64,000 nt of DNA, taken from NCBI GenBank assembly GCA_022749755.1, contig CM040450.1:4206913-4270912 (forward strand). The letters run 5' to 3'. Position numbers and translations under genes: made by a program. The notes under the pieces are model-generated. The model searched no databases and was not told the origin of the DNA. It worked only from the letters and a program-made list of their open reading frames with translations. This document shows, in pieces, positions 12,456 through 23,640 of the stretch; within the stretch, counting starts at the first letter, position 1, and every line of letters starts with the position of its first letter. The stretch comes from Azadirachta indica (Eukaryota > Streptophyta > Magnoliopsida > Sapindales > Meliaceae).

Positions 12456-12636
12456 TATTAATGTATTGAATAAATTTAATATGGTTAGGTGGTGGAATGT
12501 AGACGGTAGAATGCAGTTTAGATGCTGATAGTTATTAGCTGTAATAGTCACCTTTTTATGCCTATATATACTTATTTATTGTAACGACTGAAACCTCAAG
12601 AAATACAATTTATTTCTTCAAATTTAACAATTCTCA
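12456..12636 (+). mobile_element. Copia-type LTR remnant (short LTR preceded by polypurine tract)
   Basis: A GAGGGGG tract at 12449-12455 is followed by ~180 bp containing a TATATATA box near 12564 and an AAATACAA-type polyadenylation region, ending in CTCA at 12636. The receptor-kinase reading resumes on the next base. Short LTRs with this layout are typical of Ale-type Copia elements. The exact 5' edge (TATTAATG or TGTATTGAA) is uncertain, and no 5' LTR or internal genes are visible to the left. Confidence 0.5.
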
Positions 12637-14335
12637 GCACAGAAACCCCACAGTTTCACCAAATTCCTGTGATTAATCCTCCACTATGATGTTAACCTCT
12701 GCCCAAAATTCTGCATCACCTTGGAAAGTTCTTTCCAGTCTCTTTACAGCTACAACTCTTTCATCATCAAGAACTCCTTTGTATACTGTCCCGAAGCCTC
12801 CCTTCCCTTTCTCTTGTTTGAAGTTTCTTGTTGACTTTTTCAGCTCTGCGTAAGTGAAATGTATGAAGCCCATTGCCAGTACCATGCCCAGATTGTCTAA
12901 TTCCTCAAGGACATGTTTTCGGTCGATGAACCACATCCTAAACAAAAGCAGCCTATTTCGATGACTGCAAACTAGGCCACAAATGCAACTAGGTGTTTCA
13001 CGTACCAGTTGTTGCTGGTTTTTCCTTCACCAGCATCATCTCCAACAACAAATTCTGCTGCTGAACAGTATAAATCCGTTGTCATTGCCTTTCCCGGTTC
13101 TGCAAAAGAGTTTATAATTCCTCTTGGAATCTTGATATGCATGTTGAGATGTTTACTTAGCATTTTCTAACCATTCAGGGTATTGCCTTTTGGGAAGCAT
13201 TCTCCTTGTCCATTTGTGCAGTATCCAAACCCCTTGCATCTGCAATCAATTGGGCATCGATTCCTACATTCTTGTAAGGAAATGCCAGCGCCATAGATGA
13301 GTAAATCATATCCATAGTAATCTGTGTACTGAAGCTCAGTCAAGTCCAATTCAGTTTGATTACAAGTCAGATTAAACAGAGGAGAGCAGCCGTTGGACCA
13401 ATCTGAAGATCATTTCTTTTAAAACAATCAGGGCAAGTGCAAGTTAGCCGCCAGGGGCTGTAAACGCATGTACCATTTGCACCACACAATTCATAAACCA
13501 GGCAATTGTCTAGGCCAGGCAACCATGAGTTTTTCCATAGCTCTGTTGACTGGTCTAGGCTATAATCTCAAATCCCTTCATAATCTAATGTTAACCTCCT
13601 CCTTTTTGGGCCAAGTCCATAATCGGATGCATTGAATTTGAAAGTATCACTTGATCTAAATAGTCCAATGGCATTAATAAATGCTCGTCTAGAGCTATTA
13701 TAAGGTATTGTTCCATTTTAAATATGGGGTTAGATATATCTGGCCAACAGGCACTTGAGACTAGAGGACCATTAGACGAGATTGAAAATATTATTGTCAT
13801 CGAATTTCAAGTTGTAGAATCCTGATAAATATGTACCTGAACTACTCATAGAGACCAAGGATGCGTTTCTGGTGAGCAGCTGAGATGGAAGCAATGTATC
13901 CGTTGGGAAATCAAAGCTCTTCCAGATGATCTTGTTTGCTTGGTTGATCAATACCAAATTTCCTCTTTTAAGAAGCCGAACTTCCAAATCTTCGTCTGTG
14001 AATGTGTTGGTAGACCATACTACTGAACTGCTTTTATCAGTCAAGGCCAGGTTCCCATTTCTGTGGAGGGATAGCCTGGATTGCTTTCCATTAACCGGCT
14101 TGTCTCTGTTGGTCATCCAAACCACAGTTCTGTTGACACAATTCGTGAACCAGATTGAATAACAATGTGCGTTGTTGCCAGCCTTGTAAAATCCACTAGA
14201 GAATGTATCATTTGGTGAAGCCAAGATATCATTCTCTTTGTCAGCAGCCAAGGAGCTTCCACGGCTTAATTGAGCCAGAGTATACGCCACCATTGGTGAA
14301 AATATCAGGAGAATGACCAAAGCAGGAAAGTCCAT
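12637..14335 (-). pseudogene. G-type lectin receptor kinase pseudogene, cut off in the kinase domain
   Basis: From the ATG at 14335 the frame encodes a signal peptide and a bulb-lectin domain (VVWMTNRDKPVNG, NLVLINQANKIIWKSFDFPT), ending at 13772. The rest is in pieces: part of the S-locus region (13591-13800), an EGF-like segment, a PAN segment with its cysteines (13167-13349), and a juxtamembrane/kinase start with the glycine loop [11 protein letters not shown] and VAVKRL (12673-12945). Frameshifts separate the pieces. Kinase similarity runs to the WGFC segment at 12637-12660, then stops exactly at the Copia LTR end. Subdomains V-XI are missing, so no active kinase is possible. The 5' part of this gene is duplicated at 36481-36786. 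Confidence 0.88.
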
Positions 14336-15623
14336 TGGGCGTTCTCGAAGGAATTTGATTCAGCTAATGTTTCTGAAGCTTGGTTATGAAATATGAGTTA
14401 GCTCGCCTCGATCACTACATAAATATAAAAAGGAAATTACTTTTCTTGACCAAAGACCTTCTGATTATTTAATTTAAAAAACAATTCTTTAGTTATCATT
14501 GTTACCCAAATAATGCAGGCAACATTCAATGAGACAGACCGTACAGCACGTCGGTTTTACATTCTGGCAAAGACAAAAATGGAAAGAAAAGAGCATTTCA
14601 ATCTGTAGGAGAGGGAGTTTAGGCTTTAAAGTAGGCCAGGAACACTGATCTACTTAACCCAAGTCCACTTAACCCATTTTGTTTAGGAGACTTGGTCTTC
14701 AGTAATGATACTGAGGTCAAACACGTTTTGTTTTGGTGGCTGATCTAAGTTCGAATAATAATAAATTGGATTAATAATAGATCTCTATTAACCAAGTCAT
14801 GATCAGGAACAATTGTTTATTTATTCAACAGCTGATTTTTACTGCCACCTCCCTCTGCATAGCTGCAGAGTATATGCATATATCTGTCTCTGTAGGGTCT
14901 GCAGCATTAAAAGATGGTCTTGCAATTTGAAAGTTGAGCTGTATGTGGTGATTGCACTTGTTGATTGTCAATTTCCTCCGTAGCATGGTTGAATCATCTC
15001 TACCTAGATAGTGAAATCCTTCCCATTCACAGAGGAAAACGATGTTCCTTGCCAACCAAAACAGATATAGGCAAGCAGATCTATTGAAAGATCGATTCGG
15101 TTTCGCTTCTTAATTTTATTTGAACAGGCTTGTGCTACAGATTTCTGTAGAGATATGGTTCAACTGTAGTCAGATATTTTATTCCTTTCTGTATAAAAGA
15201 CAACAAAATTTCTACCATTTTGATTTTATACTTTTGACGTTTTATTTTTCTTGGAATACAAGATAATGAAGTAACTTGATTTTGATTTCTTCTCTCTTTT
15301 TCCCCTTGAATTTCTTCTGAGTTTTTCTAAAAGTTTAAAGGGTGTTGTTTCATCTCTGCTGTATGTAGAGCCATAGAAGCTGCCTCCGGCAGAGGTCTCA
15401 GCAATTAACAATATCTTTTTCTCTATTATTTTGACGATATTTTATTAAACTAAACTGCTTCATTCTGGAATAGTGGCACATAGTAAGCATTCTCTTCTTT
15501 ACTTTTTATTTTACATTTGCAATGCCATAAGTTGATTTCACAAAAATAGGACTCCATGCTAGTCACGAAAGCACAAAAATACACTGTTGCAAGAAAAGAA
15601 ACATGTTTGCACCTAAAAGGCAA
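14336..15623. other. Spacer between broken kinase 5' end and intact kinase 3' end
   Basis: This contains the former promoter side of the pseudogene (next to 14336) and the 3' flank of the kinase at 15624. Minus-strand ORFs at 14825-15055 and 15226-15411 recur at 37274-37504 and 37675-37860 only because the block was duplicated; neither resembles a known family. The segment near 15487-15545 is the uninterrupted version of the Copia insertion site at 29756-29760/35486-35490. Confidence 0.5.
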
Positions 15624-18056
15624 TCAGCGACTGATTGGATTGTGGACTGCAGATTCAGCTTCACATTCTAACAGAGTCTGGACTACTGAATCCATTGTTG
15701 GTCTCCTGCTTCGATCTTCCTCCACACAGGATATACCAATTTCGACCAATGTTGCAGCCTGGTTCCTGCTAAATTTCCCATTCAATCTTGGATCCACTAT
15801 TTTCTCTATCCATGCTTCCTCTCTAGATTGAATTGTGCTTTTCACTTCCCTTACAAATCTTGTCAGCTCTGCTTCCTTCTCTTCACTATCCTCAACAATC
15901 AGCTTTGAAAGCCGAATTCCTTTCACCAACTCAAGAATCACAACTCCATAACTATACACATCAACTTTTGCAGTGATAGGAAGATTTGAAGCCCACTCTG
16001 GCGCCATGTAACCCTTTGTTCCTCGAATCCTTGAGAATTCAGAACTATTGCTGCCCCTCTGAGACAACTTGGCTAGACCAAAATCAGCAATCTTAGGCTC
16101 AAATTCATTGTCCAGAAGTATATTTTCTGGCTTCATGTCGCAATGAATAACCCATTCCAGACACTCATGATGAAGATAAGCTAGTCCCTTAGCTGTACCC
16201 AAGGCAACTTGAAACCTCTCTTTCCATCCAAGAAAATCTGAAGAGAATAGACGCTTGTCTAGTGATTTATTTGCAATATACTCGTAGACTACAAGTCTGT
16301 GTGTTCCTTCAGAACAGAATCCCCACATTCTCAATAGGTTCATGTGATAGATTTTTCCAACTGTACTAACTTCTGCCCAAAACACTTCTTCTCCTTGATT
16401 TGAATCTCCTAACCTTTTCACTGCCACTACCCTTTCATCAGCCAAAACACCTTTATACACTGCCCCTGACGCTCCTCTACCAAGCTCTTCCTTGAAATTT
16501 TTTGTTGCCTTCTTCAGTTCAGAATAACCAAATTTTCTGAACTGACTTGATATTGCTCGATATCCATCTTCCATGGAGGAGGGCAAACCCTGTTTTCTAA
16601 AGAGCAGCCACCAACCTGATAGAATGGAGATAGCTTCAATTGCGCCAATAGCCAATGCAAACCAGTATAAATACGTCCATTTCGTTCTCTCACCATCAGT
16701 GTTATACATTGCAGGAGATCCAAACATAATACTAGATTCATTCAAGGGGCACATCTGATTGATGACATTAAGAATTCTGGGCTCTGATGCCTCCACACTC
16801 ACGGGCAATTTTAGATATATGTCGCCGGGAAAATTTGGAGAATTGTAGCCATTATAGAGCAGACTTTTTGTGTAACAACGCCCTTCCCCAGTTAGCCTAT
16901 AGCTAAATGCTTCACACCGGCAATCATCCAAGCACAATTTCATACAAGATTCCATTGATATAGACATGCTGAAGTTGAGGTCAAAGCCATAGTAATCTAC
17001 TCTTGGTACCTTGACAAATTTGACTTGCTGTGAGCTTGAACAAGTTCTATTGAACTTAGGTTTGCAACCTTTGTTCCAATTACTAGGTTGACTTACCTCA
17101 TAACCTGGAGGGCACGTGCATTTCGGTTCTGGTTTCTGTGTATAAACACAAATCCCATATTTGCCACAAACACCATGTGCTTTACACTGCCCTATAAGCG
17201 CTTGCCAAGATATCGTCCATAATCCTGTCTTATTGTTCAGGCTATAGAGCCTGAGGTTTCCATCATAATCCATGGTTAACCTTCGTTTGATCCCAGAACC
17301 CATGTCAATAGCACTGAATTGGAACCGGTCACTTGATGAGAAATTACCAATGTCATCTAAGACAGCTGTTCTGCTACTGTTAAAATTTGTTCTCCCGTTT
17401 TCGACTGGTTTTTTAAGATCAGGATTAGGCCAATACACGCTTGAAATTTCAGGCCCATCATACATCAACCTCAATACATTATCACTATCAAAATATAAAC
17501 TAAAATACCCAGAAGCAAAATTTCCGATTTCTAATAGAGAAATCAGCTTAGTGCTCTTTCCAAAGGGTTGATTAGGAAGAAGTGTATCAGTAGGAAAATC
17601 AAAGCTTTGCCATAGAACTTTACCGTTTACGTCCTTCAGAACAAGGTTACCAGTATCCAAAAGCTCTGCTCTGTTAGCACTTGTATCTGTGGTGTTTGTA
17701 ATCCAAATGACAGTGCCATCAACGTCGGTTAGAACCATGGCTCCATTTCCCCGCAGAGAAGCTCTCGAGCCCTGGCCATTGACCGGTCTGTCGCGGTTAG
17801 CCGTCCAAACAACAGTTCTGTCTTTAGAATTAGTAAACCAGATTGAGAACCAGTAAGCATTTTCACCAAGATCATAGAAGCCACAGGTGAATGTTTTGTC
17901 AGGGGAAGTTAACACGTCTGAATCATCTTCAACTGATAAAGAAGATCCCCTGTTCAAGAACTTTTTGCTTTTTGAAGTTTCGATAAAGCAGAATAAAAAG
18001 ATTAGAACAACGCAGAAAGAAGGAAAATTCCAAAATGTTGAAGGCCGGAATACCAT
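15624..18056 (-). CDS. G-type lectin S-receptor-like Ser/Thr kinase (ZmPK1-like), copy 1
   Basis: A single-exon 810-residue ORF, full length for the family. Order: signal peptide (~1-30), bulb-type lectin (~40-170, with TVVWTANRDRPVNG), S-locus region, EGF-like Cys cluster (~291-331), PAN domain (~339-418), membrane segment (~462-486) and kinase (~520-795). The glycine loop is GRGASG (526-531), Lys547 in VAVK, catalytic loop HCDMKPEN (638-645), DFG 658-660 and APE 685-687. The residue before the catalytic Asp is Cys, so this is a non-RD kinase. It is probably a plasma-membrane receptor; the ligand is unknown. It is the near-identical twin of 38073-40502, and Met641 in the catalytic loop is Val in every paralog here. 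No disabling change seen. Confidence 0.93.
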   Translation of the reverse strand: MVFRPSTFWNFPSFCVVLIFLFCFIETSKSKKFLNRGSSLSVEDDSDVLTSPDKTFTCGFYDLGENAYWFSIWFTNSKDRTVVWTANRDRPVNGQGSRASLRGNGAMVLTDVDGTVIWITNTTDTSANRAELLDTGNLVLKDVNGKVLWQSFDFPTDTLLPNQPFGKSTKLISLLEIGNFASGYFSLYFDSDNVLRLMYDGPEISSVYWPNPDLKKPVENGRTNFNSSRTAVLDDIGNFSSSDRFQFSAIDMGSGIKRRLTMDYDGNLRLYSLNNKTGLWTISWQALIGQCKAHGVCGKYGICVYTQKPEPKCTCPPGYEVSQPSNWNKGCKPKFNRTCSSSQQVKFVKVPRVDYYGFDLNFSMSISMESCMKLCLDDCRCEAFSYRLTGEGRCYTKSLLYNGYNSPNFPGDIYLKLPVSVEASEPRILNVINQMCPLNESSIMFGSPAMYNTDGERTKWTYLYWFALAIGAIEAISILSGWWLLFRKQGLPSSMEDGYRAISSQFRKFGYSELKKATKNFKEELGRGASGAVYKGVLADERVVAVKRLGDSNQGEEVFWAEVSTVGKIYHMNLLRMWGFCSEGTHRLVVYEYIANKSLDKRLFSSDFLGWKERFQVALGTAKGLAYLHHECLEWVIHCDMKPENILLDNEFEPKIADFGLAKLSQRGSNSSEFSRIRGTKGYMAPEWASNLPITAKVDVYSYGVVILELVKGIRLSKLIVEDSEEKEAELTRFVREVKSTIQSREEAWIEKIVDPRLNGKFSRNQAATLVEIGISCVEEDRSRRPTMDSVVQTLLECEAESAVHNPISR

Positions 18057-18120
18057 GCTTACAGAGTTTTGCTTAGAATTTTGATTGGAGCTGAGGTCTG
18101 CGGAGGGGATGAATTTTGTT

Positions 18121-18128
18121 GATTTATA
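18121..18128 (-). promoter_or_regulatory. Likely TATA box of kinase copy 1
   Basis: The minus strand reads TATAAATC about 65 bases upstream of the ATG at 18056. A TATAAAT word stands at a similar distance before the other kinase starts (40568-40575 and 48057-48063), which supports a real core promoter. Confidence 0.5.
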
Positions 18129-18734
18129 ATTGAATGTTCACAGAATTTTCTATTCCCGTCCTTATCCGATTGGCTGGCTGCATTTTGTCAAAGATTCAGA
18201 CCTATACGTAATTAATTGGTCGCATCTTTGGAGCCAGACTTGTATATTTTATTTTGAAGCATGTAATATAATAAATTATGAATCAAGTTGCATCTAAATT
18301 TGTCTGTAAAGGGGAGGGCCCATTTTGTTTTCTTAAGGCAAGTTGAAGAAAGATAGTTTATGCTATTTTTGGTGTGAAAAAACCAACCAACATTCCTTTT
18401 ACTAGTGGACTTTGAAAGAGGAAAAAACCTCTACCACCGGGCAGCCGCCTCTATCTGCAGTCTCCTCAACGCTCAAGAAGAACTTTAAGGACAAATTTAT
18501 ATGATGATTTAATAGAATTTTGTACTTTTATATTCTAATTATCACAATAATAATAACAGTTTAATTATAAAATAAATGTGTGCATAATATATAATCAACA
18601 ACTTTGCATGCATGTGGCGTTTGAGAGTATGAACTTAGAAGGTGGACAATTGGAATAAGAACTAATTGAGAATTAATAATGAAATGAGAACATTCCAATA
18701 GCCACCTTTACTAGAGACTGACCCTGTAAATAGA

Positions 18735-18802
18735 GAAGGAAAATCGGAAATATGGAAGTCTGGAAAATCATTCTTTCAGAGTTTGGTTTAGAATTTTGAT
18801 TC
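18735..18802 (-). pseudogene. Relic of a lectin-kinase 5' end
   Basis: About 68 bases resemble the start-codon region of the neighbouring kinases, including the shared stretch CAGAGTTTGGTTTAGA found just 5' of the kinase ORF at 47959. No coding continuation follows. It marks the position of a further lost kinase copy and is repeated at 41177-41246. Confidence 0.5.
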
Positions 18803-19087
18803 GTGGTTGCGGGGAAGGCAGGATTCTTAATCTCAAGGCTTCAGGCTGGGATGTTTGTTTCTGTTGGTTTTCTGACAAGAGTTAATCTATCAGGATCTTC
18901 CATTGTATTATGTCTGGTTAATTCATCTACTCTGTATTAATTTGTTTCCTTAAATTATTCATAGAATCTCGTAACGATCATCTTCATTGAATTCCGCCAG
19001 ATCATTCTTTGAGCATGCTAATTGTTCATAATCTTCGGTAATTTTTGTTTTTTTTTTTTTTTTTAACTCAAAATACATTAAAAATAA

Positions 19088-19312
19088 TTAATTAGAGTTT
19101 TAATTTTGTTGGTAAATAAATTAATAAAATAAAAATAATTTTAAAAAATAAAAATATTAAGTTATTCAGACATTTACTCATTCGTATTTAAGTTAAAATT
19201 TTTAATTTAATTATATTCAAATATTTTTAACAAATATTCTAATATAAGTTAAAAAAATAATTTTTAAATATTTGAATAATTATATTCAGATTTCAGTAAA
19301 AAAAAAAAAAAA
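19088..19312. repeat. Dispersed AT-rich repeat, first unit
   Basis: About 225 bases (TTAATTTTGTTGGTAAATAAA onward, ending in an A-run) are repeated in the same orientation at 22455-22680 with moderate divergence. It lies beside poly-A tracts and has no ORF. Probably a small non-autonomous element or a piece of one; family unknown. Confidence 0.55.
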
Positions 19313-20546
19313 ACCTTAGTCTTAATTTAATTTTTTTATATTTTTAGTATTTTTGTTTGTTCTTTAAAATTCACCAATTTTGAACTTGAGATTAGGGTAT
19401 GCTTGGTTGGAGAAATTAGGATATGTTTGAGGACCTATTACTCTTTCCCCTTTTGGACTAATTGATTCATCCAAAAATTTTGAACATAGGGTTTGGACCA
19501 ACGTGTCGTGGATCATAGAACGCTGAAAATTGACCGCCATTTGGCTCTACTCTTTTTTTTCATAGGGATGGAATATTTTTGCATGACATATTCAAAGTCT
19601 CTAAGGGACAAATAACAGAAAATTTAAAGAAAAAATATTTTAAAAAATGAAAGCTTAAATTATCTTTTCGATAAGAAAAAATTTTGTCTAACTTTGTCAA
19701 ATCATTTGCAAACTCTTTTTTAGGAGAATTTGTGAAATTGTTCTAAAATGATTCTGTAACATAGAAAATTGAAATCAACTCCTTTCTAAAAATAAAATAA
19801 TTAGGGGTGTTTATAATATTTATTTTGGAATATAAAGGCATGAGACATTAAGTTATATTTGATGATAATCCTAATAATTATAATTAAGAGGCTAGATTAT
19901 AAGAAATTTTTTTGGTATTTATTTAAATTGGTTCTCTCCTTAAAAAGAGTAAGGACTACGATAATTTGAATAGGACTATGATCATTTGAATACTTGAACG
20001 GATAAAGAATTTTGGATCATTTTTAAATTGATAATGTCTTAATTCTTAAAGAAAAAATATTTTTAATTCTTTTAATAAAATAAAATCTTTGGAAACAATT
20101 TTTAAAGTGACGTGTCTTGATTATTTTGGTGTAATTTTTTTCACATTTTTTTTTTAAAAAATGTCTTTTAAGATTTATAATCAAATTGTAAAAAAATTAG
20201 CACTATCTAATTATAATATGTTTCATTAATATTTTTATCCATAAAAAAATCTAATATAAAATTTATCTCTAAACTCATCCATTATTACGGATAGGGTGAG
20301 GGTAGAAAGTTCTCTCTCATTCCTCCTACTCCCGTTTTAATTTTTTGATCCCCATTTCTCACCCATTCTCTAATAAAATTTAGTGGGGTGGGAATAGATT
20401 TCCCATCCCCACGTATTTTTTCTGTTTTCATATTTATTTATACTAGATACTAATTAAAAATATTATTAATATATTATGATATTATTTATTTGTATAAATG
20501 TTTTTAATTAAACATTGTCCATAAATATTATTTTTTTTAAAAAATA

Positions 20547-20584
20547 ATATATATATATATGTGTGTGTGTGTATGTGTATATGG
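20547..20584. repeat. TA/GT compound microsatellite
   Basis: A (TA)n run followed by (GT)n and GTATGTGTATATG. The duplicate at 42981-43008 has different repeat numbers and lacks the second GTAT interruption. Confidence 0.85.
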
Positions 20585-21610
20585 GGGAGAGGGGGAACAA
20601 GGCAGAGATGGATTGGGGAATACTAAACCATTCTCCATTTCATTAACAATATGAAAATTAATCTCTCTCTATTTTTTACTCTATTTCTCGTTATATCATT
20701 CCATTTTTATTTTATTTAAGATAAATTATCATGTGGCCCAAACCTATGGGATTTTGCCATCGCTAGCTATTATAAGAAAATTTCTCCACCTTTATATAGA
20801 AGAAAAATTCCAAAATGTGTTATGGAGAGATTCAAAATCAAGACCTTTTAATATTTAAAGAGCTTGAGTTCTAGCATTTGCAGTAAAATTAATGGCTCAC
20901 TAATAGGCACCCAATTCATCATTGAGAGACAAAAGAATTAAAAAAATGTTGAAGATAAAGTGAGTGAGATTTTAGTTGGATTTATATTTGGGTTTGGATT
21001 CATAAGAAATCAAATTTAGATTTCTTTTATTTTTGAAAAATATTTTTTTAAAAAAATTAAAAGAAAGAAATTACCTTTTTTTTAAAAAAAATCAACTAAA
21101 CTTTATATCTCCAAATTTCTTTCCTTTCTTCAGAATTAATCGAATCAAATAACTCAAGATTTGAGTTGTGGGTAGAGAGTGCAACCCCCAACCATAATTA
21201 ATGTATCTGATATCACGTACATTATGCATATCAGTGTTTGACAGAAATAATTTATATGAAATATATGTTTTTTTTATATTGTTATTATTTATTTATTTAA
21301 TCAGTTCACTACAAATAAAATTATGTTTATTAAAAATTAAAAATTCTATAAAATAGTTGCTATTACATAAATAGTGGGTGGAAATGTCATCCCCCAACTT
21401 TACTTTATTTTTTTTTATTTTTCTGTTATGTCATAGGCCCAAGTTATAAAGCCCGAATAAAAGCCCAAATAATCAAAGATCTCTCTCAACAAAATCATAT
21501 CTCAACAAAAGCCCAAGTTATTTTTCTGAATTTTATGGTTACCCTTTCTTGCTGCAAAGGGATGCTTTGTACAGTAGACGTTAACAGAAGTTCTGTTTCT
21601 TCACACAAAT

Positions 21611-21970
21611 TCAGAAAGATGATACAATTCTCATATAGAATGTAAACATAAAATTTTGTAATGGGTACCATAATCTATACAAACTGAGTAAGAGTTTTGG
21701 AGACTCTTGGCGACGCTCGATCAAGGATTCTGCCGTTGTTATTGTCGAGGCAAGGTCTTGGACATTCCTTCTCCTCAACTCTTGCTCTGCCCATGGTTGT
21801 AACCCGTCTATGAAAAACAGCAACTGGCTCTTCTCCGGCATGTCAGTGATCTCGAGCATGAGCGAATTATACTCTCGCACATACTCCGCTATCGACCCCT
21901 GTTGCCTAAATTCTCGGAGCTTCTTTATCGCAGCCTCCTCAGCATTCTTCGGGTAGAATTGTCTCTTCAA
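21611..21970 (-). pseudogene. Ty3/gypsy Gag (retrotrans_gag) fragment
   Basis: A 119-codon frame begins FYPKNAEEAAIKKLREFRQQG and includes SIAEYVREYNSLMLEI and LLFFIDGLQPWAEQELRRR. This is the conserved capsid segment of plant gypsy Gag proteins. The normal 5' half and everything 3' (zinc knuckle, protease, polymerase) are absent, and the last ~30 residues do not look like Gag. It is a non-functional relic, duplicated at 44039-44398. Confidence 0.8.
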
Positions 21971-23369
21971 CTCTTAGGCAATCTAAATAGTTTTTTTTTT
22001 TCTTCTGAATTTTAAATATAATTGAAATTTGAATTTATTTAAAATCTGAATATGAATGATGTGTTTATTCTTTATTTTAAAATATATAAAAATAAGTATT
22101 AAATTATTTATTTTTATAAAATAAAAAATTTAAAAATTAATATTTTAACAAATATACCTTTTTAAATAATAATTTTGATTATATTAACACAATAATAAAT
22201 TAAAAAAAAATTAATAAATTATATTAGTATATACATTATTTATTTGTTTGATACATAATTTTTTTAAAAATAATTTCTAATCCATGATATAAATATCAAT
22301 AAAAATTATATAAAAAATAATAAGTTATATTATAATATACTTGTAATTATGTAAAACTATAAATTTATTACAATAATTAAATTATAAAATAAATAAAATT
22401 AAGAAAACAAGTGGAAAAGACTTACAATAGGAAAAAGATATGTTAAAAATATTTAACTAAAATCTTAATTTTGATAGTAAATAAATTAATAAAATAGGGA
22501 TATTTTTAAAAAATAAAAATATTAAATTATTCGGATATTTGTTCTTTCAAATTTAAGTCATAATTTTTAATTTAATTATATTCAGATGTTTTAACAAATA
22601 TTCAGATATAAGTAAAAAAATAAATGATACTTCAATATATGAATAATTATATTCAAACTTCAGTTAGAAAAATAAATAACCCTTTAGTTGCCTAAAATTT
22701 TACATCAATTTCTCTGGTTAGCAATTTCTAGTTTAATGTTATCATTTATTGGTCATCAAATGCAAATTAAATTTTTTTTTCCGTTTTAATTCTAGGGTTA
22801 TCAAAAAATTTCTCATCAGATCTTCTTATTAGTATCTTTAATTTGATGGAAATATTATAAAAAAAAATTAAAACACCTATTTTAGAGTTAAATTTTTTTT
22901 ATCCATCTTGTTTTGCAGATAACATTTTATGTTGGCTCATGTTAAGTAACGTCACTTGCACCAATTATGACCTAGGTTATAATCATATAATGTCACATAT
23001 TTTATCTTGGAGAGTCTGACTTAAACTAATTATATCATAAATTCATATTACAATCGCATATGCCTTACAACATAACATAATTTTAATAGTGAAAAGTCAT
23101 CAGTTTATCCCAGTGAAATGCACATAAGATTTCTCACAATTTCTCCGAGTGATTTAGCAAGAAATATCATACGAATAAAACAAAAAATAAACAAATTCAT
23201 TAACAATTCCACATAATGCCTATTCCTTTCTCGAATACTTTCCAAACATAGCACAGTTACTGAACAATTTTGCAGATTATTTGAATTTAATAATAGAACT
23301 CCGCATCCTATTCATGAAAGCACAAAAATACTTTCTAGTTAGAAAGAGAGAAGAAGATTATTGCAGGTC
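21971..23369. other. AT-rich spacer left of kinase C-terminal relic
   Basis: Very AT-rich with no ORF. It includes the repeat unit at 22455-22680. From about 22690 to 23280 it aligns with the older copy at 28640-29690. Confidence 0.5.
22455..22680. repeat. Dispersed AT-rich repeat, second unit
   Basis: Partner of 19088-19312, same orientation, ~3.4 kb away. It lies inside the insertion (about 21500-22680) that the older spacer copy at 28460-28690 lacks, so it arrived later together with the Gag relic. Confidence 0.55.
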
Positions 23370-23640
23370 TGATGCAATCAGTGACTGTTTGGACCGACTG
23401 CAGGTTCAGCATCGCATTCTAACAGAGACTGCACTTCTGAATCCATTGTTGGCCTTCTGTTTCGATCTCCCTCCACGCACGATATACCAATTTCAACCTG
23501 CTAAACTTCCCATTCAATCTTGGATCTACTATTGCCTCCATCCATGTTTGCTCTCCAGATTGAATTTTCCTTTTCAGCTATGCTTCCTGCCCTTCATTAT
23601 CCTCAACAATCTGCCTTGAAAGCCGAATTCCTTTCACCAT
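23370..23640 (-). pseudogene. Lectin-kinase C-terminal relic (subdomains IX-XI)
   Basis: The minus strand encodes a piece starting MVKGIRLSRQIVED and running through VDPRLNGKFS to CVE-DRNRRPTMDS, matching the end of the kinase domain. It lacks all upstream kinase sequence. It also lacks about 19 bases (the NQAATL region) compared with the intact genes and carries an in-frame stop. The right edge of the recent duplication (23504) falls inside it. Confidence 0.8.

Larger units (their letters stand above)
18057..21610. other. AT-rich spacer upstream of kinase copy 1
   Basis: The first few hundred bases are the kinase 5' flank, including GCCGCCTCTATCTGCAGTCTCC near 18447, which recurs in diverged form near 24360 and 55160. 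The rest is AT-rich with no gene. From about 19600 it aligns with the older diverged copy at 25540 onward. An AT-rich block at 19088-19312 recurs at 22455-22680. Confidence 0.55.
14030..23504. repeat. Recent segmental duplication, copy 1 (partner 36481-45934)
   Basis: The sequence from CTTTTATCAGTCAAGG to CAACCTGCTAA is repeated in the same order and orientation at 36481-45934. The two run base for base over most of ~9.46 kb. They differ by scattered substitutions, homopolymer lengths and a GT microsatellite. The offset drifts only from 22451 to 22430. The copy holds the 5' end of the broken kinase, one complete kinase gene, the AT-rich spacer, a Gag relic and a kinase C-terminal relic. Confidence 0.97.

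Noticed and set aside
14825..15411. Minus-strand ORFs of 76 and 61 codons, each perfectly repeated at 37274-37504 and 37675-37860
   Set aside because: The conservation is only a by-product of the recent segmental duplication. No family resemblance, no splice structure.
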